A DNA stretch of 37,511 bases, from contig NZ_DAIQAX010000011.1 in the NCBI RefSeq assembly GCF_036781485.1, positions 4,439 to 41,949 on the forward strand. The letters are read 5' to 3'. Shown piece by piece: positions 32,911 through 37,511 of this stretch. The notes beneath the pieces were generated by a model that saw only the letters and a program-made list of their open reading frames with translations, was not told the origin of the DNA and searched no databases. Every line of letters begins with the position of its first letter. Position 1 is the first letter of the stretch. The position numbers were made by a program, and so were the translations under genes. The stretch comes from Thermocrinis sp. (lineage in GTDB: Bacteria; Aquificota; Aquificia; Aquificales; Aquificaceae).

Positions 32911-34203
32911 GTGAAAGTTATACCTAAAATCCACTGTTTGAAAGGAGAGCTAAGGGTTCCATCGGATAAGTCTATCTCCCACAGGGCGGTTATCCTGCCT
33001 TCTTTGGCAGAGGGAGAGAGCTCAGTAGAAAACTGGCTTGAGTCAAAAGATACCTTAGCCACGCTAAGCATAATGAAGGCCTTAGGGGTTAAGATTGTCA
33101 AGAAAGGTGGAACGTTAAAAATAAAGGGCTCGAACTTTCTGCTGAAGGAACCAACCGGTATTCTAAACGCAAGAAACTCGGGAACCACCGCAAGGCTTAT
33201 GTTGGGGGTTCTATCCACTCAGCCTTTCTTTTCGGTCATAACTGGAGATAAAAGTCTAAGAAAAAGACCTATGCTACGCGTGGTAGAGCCACTAAGGCAA
33301 ATGGGCGCTAAAATAGACGGCAGAGAGAAAGGGGATAAACTGCCCATAGCGGTAAGGGGTAATACTCTAAAAGGTATTTCCTTCTTTAACAAGAAAGCTT
33401 CTGCCCAGGTAAAGTCTTGCATCCTTCTTGCTGGCTTAAGGGCTGAAGGTTTAACAGAAGTCTATGAGCCTTATCTGTCAAGGGATCACACGGAAAGGAT
33501 GTTAAAGGCTATGGGAGTGGAGCTTGTTTCTTACGACACGGAAAAGGGAAGGGTGATAAAGTTAGAGGGTGGGCAAAGTCTGAAGCCAATTCATATGGTT
33601 TGTCCGGCGGATCCATCTTCTGCTGCTTTTTTTGCTTCCGCTGCGGTGCTTTTAAAGGATAGTGAAGTTTTACTAAAGGATGTGCTTGTAAATCCTACCA
33701 GGGATGGCTTTTTTAGAAAGCTAAGGGAAATGGGGGCAAAAATAAGCTACGAAAACGTAAGGGAAATATCCGGAGAGCAGGTGGCGGATATATACGTTAG
33801 ATATACAGACACGCTAAAGCCTGTTCAAGTTAAAGAGGAAGAAGTGCCAAGTCTTATAGACGAAATTCCCATTTTGGCCGTACTCATGGCTTTTGCAAAT
33901 GGAGTTTCCACAGTAAGAGGCGCACAGGAGCTTAGGGTAAAGGAAAGTGACAGAATTAAGGCTATAGTGCAAAATTTAAGGAAAATGGGTGCAAAGGTGG
34001 AGGAATACGAAGACGGCTTTTCTGTAGAAGGGGGTCGATCTCTCAAAGGGACTATCATAAAGACTTACGGAGACCACAGAATAGCCATGAGCTTTAGCAT
34101 AGCCGGTCTGGTGGCAGAAGGTGAAACAACCATAGACGATCCAGAATGCGTAGCAGTTTCCTATCCTGAATTTTACGATCATTTAATACAATTAGCATGT
34201 TAA
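32911..34203 (+). CDS. aroA: 3-phosphoshikimate 1-carboxyvinyltransferase (EPSP synthase)
   Basis: It transfers enolpyruvyl from PEP to shikimate-3-phosphate in chorismate synthesis. The 430 residues begin with GTG. Signatures are LRVPSDKSISHRAVIL (about 13-28), LNARNSGTTARLM (about 86-98) and the late LRVKESDRI and YGDHRIAMS motifs. The NSGTTARL form lacks the NAGTA spelling of classical class I enzymes, as in class II-like forms. It overlaps the YbbR-like gene by 7 bp. Confidence 0.97.
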   Translation: MKVIPKIHCLKGELRVPSDKSISHRAVILPSLAEGESSVENWLESKDTLATLSIMKALGVKIVKKGGTLKIKGSNFLLKEPTGILNARNSGTTARLMLGVLSTQPFFSVITGDKSLRKRPMLRVVEPLRQMGAKIDGREKGDKLPIAVRGNTLKGISFFNKKASAQVKSCILLAGLRAEGLTEVYEPYLSRDHTERMLKAMGVELVSYDTEKGRVIKLEGGQSLKPIHMVCPADPSSAAFFASAAVLLKDSEVLLKDVLVNPTRDGFFRKLREMGAKISYENVREISGEQVADIYVRYTDTLKPVQVKEEEVPSLIDEIPILAVLMAFANGVSTVRGAQELRVKESDRIKAIVQNLRKMGAKVEEYEDGFSVEGGRSLKGTIIKTYGDHRIAMSFSIAGLVAEGETTIDDPECVAVSYPEFYDHLIQLAC

Positions 34204-34583
34204 AAAAGCTTTTTTTAGAGGATTTTCACTACAAAGCCTTATCCTTGGTTATTGGTTTTCTTTTCTGGTTTGTTCTTAACTTTGGAACCAAGTCGGTGGT
34301 ATCCGTTGAAAAGGAGCTGGAAATAAGAAACGCGGAGGAAAGATACAGCTATAAGCTTTCCAGAAAGAAAGTCAGGATGAAAATACACTTTGTGGAAAAG
34401 TTAGCATCAGCAGACATGGTGGATGGAGTTAAACCTTTTGTAGATGTTAGAGGCTTGTCAGTGGGAAGACACGCCCTTGAAGTCCAAGTTAGCAATCCTT
34501 ACAAGCTTATTGTTTCTGTAGAAAAGTTAGAACCTGAAAGGGTAGAGGTTTATATAACAGAAACCCCCCGAAGGGGGGAGTAA
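34197..34583 (+). CDS. YbbR/CdaR-like single-domain membrane protein
   Basis: This 128-residue protein has one N-terminal membrane helix after LKKLFLEDFHYKALSL (helix about 16-32, WFVLNFGT), followed by one extracytoplasmic YbbR-like beta domain (about 35-128). CdaR proteins regulate the diadenylate cyclase CdaA and normally carry several YbbR repeats next to cdaA; neither applies here. The start overlaps aroA by 7 bp. The last codons carry a 6-bp GC hairpin. Confidence 0.62.
   Translation: MLKKLFLEDFHYKALSLVIGFLFWFVLNFGTKSVVSVEKELEIRNAEERYSYKLSRKKVRMKIHFVEKLASADMVDGVKPFVDVRGLSVGRHALEVQVSNPYKLIVSVEKLEPERVEVYITETPRRGE
34563..34577. terminator. GC hairpin between convergent genes
   Basis: CCCCCC-GAA-GGGGGG forms a 6-bp stem with a 3-nt loop inside the last codons of the YbbR-like gene. 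On the minus strand it is followed by TTTCTGTTAT, a weak T-rich tract, so it could terminate the Fe-S carrier gene that ends at 34586. On the plus strand no T run follows. Confidence 0.4.
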
Positions 34584-34585
34584 GT

Positions 34586-34930
34586 TTATCCGCAGGAGAA
34601 GCTGTTTCCACAACCGCAAGATCCAGTTACGTTCGGGTTCCTTATCGTGAAACCACCGCCCATAAAGTCCATCACATAGTCAAGCTCTGCGTTATTCACG
34701 TATGGCATGGAGAACTGGTCTATGACTATCTTCAGCCCAGAATATTCAAAGACAAAATCTCCTTCCTCTATGGTGTCGTCAAAACCCATGGCGTATTGGA
34801 ACCCAGAGCAACCTCCTGGGACAACCCTTATTCTTAAAATGGGCTCTGCTATGTTGTTCTCCTTTGCTATACGTGTCACCTCTTGCACTGCCTTCTCTGT
34901 GGCAAAAAAGTTGTAAGCAATCTGTTGCAT
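34586..34930 (-). CDS. A-type iron-sulfur carrier protein (IscA/ErpA/HesB family)
   Basis: It receives and delivers Fe-S clusters. The 114 residues carry the three family cysteines at C41 (VVPGGCSGFQY), C105 and C107 (GSCGCGNSF), plus a fourth C113 in the final SCG. A strong Shine-Dalgarno AAGGAGGT (complement of 34936-34943) sits 5 nt before the ATG. It converges on the YbbR-like gene with 2 bp between stops. With the NfuA-type protein, it gives this window two Fe-S carriers. Confidence 0.93.
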   Translation of the reverse strand: MQQIAYNFFATEKAVQEVTRIAKENNIAEPILRIRVVPGGCSGFQYAMGFDDTIEEGDFVFEYSGLKIVIDQFSMPYVNNAELDYVMDFMGGGFTIRNPNVTGSCGCGNSFSCG

Positions 34931-34998
34931 GACTTACCTCCTTAAAAAGTTTTACTCAAAAAATAAGAAAGTTTTCGAAGTGTGCAATATGATAGCCG

Positions 34999-35580
34999 TC
35001 ACCTAATACCTGCTAAGCTTTCCAAGATGTATTTAAAGCTCTTTGCATCTACGAGCTTTATTCCAACTCTATCCGCCCAGCGATGCAATCCCTCGTCTCC
35101 TGTTATGAGGATACCGTCCAGCTCGTAGGCAAGAAGTAAAACGTCTGCATCTTCCTTGCTGTCTATTATTCCACTTCGTAGGGCTTCCCTGTATTTTTCC
35201 CTAAGCTTGTTTATTACCTTGCCAGTTTCCGTTTCTGTAAGCCTACCGGCTTCTTTAGTATGCTCTTCTGCTACCCTTAGACCTTTGTTTATTCTGTACC
35301 TTATCTCTTCTATAAATTCGTACAAAAATTCTGCAGGTATCATCAAGTTAAACCGTCTTGGAGACCTTATGCGCACCACAAGCTCAAACTTTGGTTTTAG
35401 CTCCCCCAAGGATACCATCTTGTTAAACTCTTCATAAACAGAAGTGGGCATGTAAAACTGGGCTTTTGCATGGGAGGCAAGGGAGAGAAAATTCTCTATG
35501 GCACCGAGCTGGTCCTCTTCAAACTGGGAATAAACATCTGGATTTGTGAATACGCTGGTATCAAGGACAAAAATTTCCAT
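34999..35580 (-). CDS. RNA ligase partner protein (PIN domain, MJ_0950/UPF0278 type)
   Basis: This 193-residue PIN-fold protein matches the RNA ligase partner family shared by archaea and Aquificae: FVLDTSVFTNPDVYSQFEED at the start with catalytic D7, then FYMPTSVYEEF, the GIIDSKEDADVLLLAYEL segment and ITGDEGLHRWA with further acidic residues. All expected acid positions appear kept. Family genes are usually found with an archaeal-type RNA ligase (Rnl3); none is visible in this window. Its own start is 19 bp from the divergent unknown gene. Confidence 0.85.
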   Translation of the reverse strand: MEIFVLDTSVFTNPDVYSQFEEDQLGAIENFLSLASHAKAQFYMPTSVYEEFNKMVSLGELKPKFELVVRIRSPRRFNLMIPAEFLYEFIEEIRYRINKGLRVAEEHTKEAGRLTETETGKVINKLREKYREALRSGIIDSKEDADVLLLAYELDGILITGDEGLHRWADRVGIKLVDAKSFKYILESLAGIR

Positions 35581-35599
35581 AGTGAATTAAAATTATACT

Positions 35600-35920
35600 G
35601 TGCGCTTTTACGGGATACCTTCGGAAGACAGAGCTTTGGAGATATTAGAAAACATCCCCGATGGCATTTGGATTTTAAAAGAGCACTCCTTTCAAACCAC
35701 ACTTAGCTCGCAACAAGCAAAAGAAAAACTAAAGGATATTATCCTGACGATAAAGTCTTGGAAGGAAAAGGAAAAACACATACCTCAGGCTACTGCCTTT
35801 TTGTTTGTTCATACACCATCTGAACCAACGCACTTTAAAATTTACGACCTTTCCTCCCTTGGTTGCGGAATCAACCTAAGCCCACCAAGGTGGGAATGTT
35901 ACCTTTTGGAAAACCAGTAA
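35600..35920 (+). CDS. Hypothetical protein
   Basis: I do not recognise this 106-residue protein. It starts with GTG, with -10-like TAAAAT (35588-35593) 6 nt upstream and no Shine-Dalgarno. It is mixed alpha/beta with a helix of charged residues (KEKLKDIILTIKSWKEKEKH) and a C-terminal beta region ending PPRWECYLLE. It has no membrane segment or signal peptide. It overlaps the MFS gene tail to tail by 22 bp and could be spurious, but its composition fits a real soluble protein. Confidence 0.45.
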   Translation: MRFYGIPSEDRALEILENIPDGIWILKEHSFQTTLSSQQAKEKLKDIILTIKSWKEKEKHIPQATAFLFVHTPSEPTHFKIYDLSSLGCGINLSPPRWECYLLENQ

Positions 35921-37008
35921 AGTAAAAAACCCAGCGTTGGAAAGACAATCATCAACAAAGCAGACAGCTTGTAGTTGTTTTGAGTAAGAAGCATAAAAAG
36001 GCTCCAGGTCCAAAGTCCGGTGGTGGATGCGATCCTTTCAGTTAAAGACAAAAAGGACATCCTGACGGAAACTTCTTCTGCGGGAAAGCTCTCTATAAGT
36101 AAAACCCTTGAGGTAGTCCAAAGGTGCGAAAGGGAAAGCCCTCCCAAAAGTCCCAATATTAAAACAAAGTCCTTTGGTATGAAAAATAGCAAAACTAAAA
36201 AACACGGCCAAAGTAAGAAAGCTAAAGGGAAAAGAGTTTTGGCTCCCAATTTATCTGTTAGTCTTCCAAAGATTATTCCACCCAGCACTCCACCCAACGC
36301 TGACAGCCCTATTACCCTGTAGATCTCCTTTGCCTCAAGCATGTAGGCATTCTTCAGATAAACACCCATCATGGCTATAAGCGTATTGGCTACTTCGGTA
36401 AGGCTTAGGATGGAAAGTATTAAAAGCAAGAATTTTCTATCACTTGTCACTTCCTTAATGCTCACAGCTTTTCTGGAAGGTGGGTTGGGCAAGTTTGCTA
36501 TGGCAGGAAGGGCTAAGATAAAAAATATGAAAGATGCCTGATAGAATACCTCCGGCACTTTCAGCCAGCTTGCCAAAAAGATAAGGCTTACGGAAGACCC
36601 TAAGTATCCAAAGGCTACTCCAAAACCTGATGCAAAACCTTTCTGGGGAAGTCCCGCAAGCAGGGAGTTATAAAACACCATAGTCTGCTGGTGAAAAACC
36701 ACCATTAAAAGGTAGATAAATAGATTTCCCCTTGGATAGGGCACTGTCAAGCTTAAAAGCACTCCAAAGAGTACAGTAAGGATGCTAAAGAGTATGAAAA
36801 AATGCTTTCTGAAAGCTCGCTTGTCCGCCACCTTTGCTAAGGGCAAGGCTACAAAAAAGGACAGAAAGAAGGCAAAGCCGTAGAAGAAAGAATAAAGCTT
36901 GGGGTCTATGTGCTGAGTTATGTAAAGGGGATAAAAGGTGGAAAAAATTAGTGCTCCAAGGATGGTCTCTCCAGAGTCAAAGAGGGCAAAGGAGAGGAGT
37001 TTTTTCAT
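35899..37008 (-). CDS. Major facilitator superfamily transporter
   Basis: This 369-residue integral membrane protein has about eleven to twelve hydrophobic segments. PLAKVADKRAFRKHF near 60 matches the MFS loop 2-3 motif, and GRLTDKLGAKTLFPL near 250 the equivalent loop 8-9 motif, which supports MFS. The substrate is unknown. The frame begins at ATG 37020, but ATG 37008 is preferred: GGAG on the minus strand lies 6 nt before it. That GGAG and the following TTGAAA come from a CRISPR-repeat fragment (see the repeat entry). Confidence 0.8.
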   Translation of the reverse strand: MKKLLSFALFDSGETILGALIFSTFYPLYITQHIDPKLYSFFYGFAFFLSFFVALPLAKVADKRAFRKHFFILFSILTVLFGVLLSLTVPYPRGNLFIYLLMVVFHQQTMVFYNSLLAGLPQKGFASGFGVAFGYLGSSVSLIFLASWLKVPEVFYQASFIFFILALPAIANLPNPPSRKAVSIKEVTSDRKFLLLILSILSLTEVANTLIAMMGVYLKNAYMLEAKEIYRVIGLSALGGVLGGIIFGRLTDKLGAKTLFPLAFLLWPCFLVLLFFIPKDFVLILGLLGGLSLSHLWTTSRVLLIESFPAEEVSVRMSFLSLTERIASTTGLWTWSLFMLLTQNNYKLSALLMIVFPTLGFLLYWFSKR

Positions 37009-37018
37009 TTTCAACTCC
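37008..37018. repeat. CRISPR-repeat remnant acting as ribosome-binding site
   Basis: TTTTCAACTCC matches the first 10 bases of the CRISPR repeat (TTTCAACTCC) with one leading base changed. On the minus strand it reads GGAGTTGAAA directly before the ATG of the MFS gene, giving a well-spaced Shine-Dalgarno. It is the farthest eroded unit of the array. Confidence 0.5.
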
Positions 37019-37111
37019 AAAACAAATTGGAAACTCTAACAAGCTTATCACAATCTTTGTTTTAATTCAGCGCTATCAACTTCTTATGAGAAGGGAAGCA
37101 ACAGCCTCCTT

Positions 37112-37125
37112 GTTGAAATTTCAAC
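37112..37125. repeat. Palindrome GTTGAAA/TTTCAAC
   Basis: A perfect 14-bp palindrome at the eroded edge of the CRISPR array is formed by GTTGAAA facing the repeat start TTTCAAC. It could be two inverted repeat ends joined by a deletion, or chance. Confidence 0.4.
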
Positions 37126-37142
37126 TCCGTACTTTCAACTCC
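37119..37142. repeat. Truncated CRISPR-repeat units
   Basis: Two partial copies of the repeat start, TTTCAACTCC (37119-37128) and CTTTCAACTCC (37132-37142), stand in tandem with 2-3 nt between them and directly precede the first full repeat at 37145. They look like slipped or deleted repeat remnants at the old end of the array. Confidence 0.6.
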
Positions 37143-37144
37143 AT

Positions 37145-37511
37145 CTTTCAACTCCATACGATTCATTAGGAACAACTCAAGTATAAAGCAAGTATAACAC
37201 AAGATACGCCTTTCAACTCCACACGGTTCATTAGGAACACTTTGATAAAGCGATCAAAATCTACAGCACCGTTTACAGCTTTCAACTCCACACGGTTCAT
37301 TAGGAACTCAGATTTTGCCTTGCCGTTTTACGAAAGCGACTTTGTACTTTCAACTCCACACGGTTCATTAGGAACCGGTTATATTCAAAGATAAATCGTG
37401 GGGGATGGATATCGTCTTTCAACTCCACACGGTTCATTAGGAACCTTGCTGGAGTTTTAACACTGCTCTTTGCTCAATCACCTTTCAACTCCACACGGTT
37501 CATTAGGAACC
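37145..37511 (-). CRISPR. CRISPR array, leader-distal end, truncated by window
   Basis: Six 29-bp repeats start at 37145, 37210, 37279, 37347, 37416 and 37482. Spacers between them are 36, 40, 39, 40 and 37 bp, all different. Five repeats are identical (CTTTCAACTCCACACGG then TTCATTAGGAAC); the first has two changes (CATACGA). Read on the minus strand the repeat ends in GTTGAAAG, like the 5' handle of type I-B/III crRNAs, so transcription probably runs right to left and the leader lies beyond the window. The degenerate repeat at the left end agrees with this. No cas gene is in the window, so the type is inferred. Confidence 0.95.

Noticed and set aside
34999..37511. A new defence island next to the CRISPR array
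   Set aside because: The neighbours are an RNA ligase partner, an unknown short protein and an MFS transporter; none shows a defence domain arrangement, and no cas gene is present.

Overview
The window reads as a chromosomal segment of a thermophilic, Gram-negative, chemolithoautotrophic bacterium of the Aquificaceae type (Aquifex/Hydrogenobacter/Thermocrinis relatives). The grounds are inference from several traits: strong use of AGG/AGA and ATA codons with Lys/Glu-rich proteins, very tight gene packing with functionally unrelated neighbours, lipid A and Tat genes, an RNA-ligase-partner protein otherwise common in archaea, and a CRISPR repeat of the type common in thermophiles. No 16S rRNA is present to fix the species.

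Layout. 1-4023: tail of a cation-efflux protein, a PriA whose ATPase motifs have eroded, homoserine kinase and FAD-dependent thymidylate synthase. 4047-8878: a flippase-like membrane protein, LpxK, tRNA-Lys(CTT), a small membrane/Cys-cluster protein, UppP, a DUF3108-like protein and a beta-hydroxyacid dehydrogenase. 8859-15928: PurD, ArgS, two SPOR-domain proteins, HisB, SerS and a flavin-reductase-like protein. 16052-20045: NadA, then an apparent iron module: inverted-repeat operator, predicted outer-membrane barrel, FeoA, FeoB and a 27-residue Cys-tailed membrane peptide. 20048-25708: AhcY, GuaA, a polyprenol/phytol-kinase-like protein, a PIN-like protein lacking its first Asp, TrpF, a hotdog thioesterase, a PCu(A)C copper chaperone and a DUF2227-like membrane protein. 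25749-25941: a 193-bp MITE-like element with 21-bp perfect terminal inverted repeats. 25954-34930: NfeD protease, two small membrane proteins, an NfuA-type domain, a UDP-sugar epimerase/decarboxylase, TatA, NusB-RibH-PanC, HisS, AroA, a YbbR-like protein and an A-type Fe-S carrier. 34999-37008: RNA-ligase partner (PIN), an unknown protein and an MFS transporter. 37119-37511: the eroded end of a CRISPR array that runs out of the window; no cas genes are visible.

Regulation and architecture. Divergent gene pairs are separated by only about 20-40 bp and carry overlapping, sometimes perfectly palindromic, -10-like elements placed 6-10 nt from the start codons, which points to near-leaderless transcripts. 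Convergent pairs mostly overlap tail to tail, leaving little room for terminators.

Most of the window is housekeeping. I found no complete new multi-gene system. The best leads are the helicase-dead PriA, the symmetric leaderless promoters, the iron module with its micro-peptide, the MITE whose end abuts the nfeD start, and a CRISPR-repeat remnant that appears to serve as the ribosome-binding site of the adjoining transporter.
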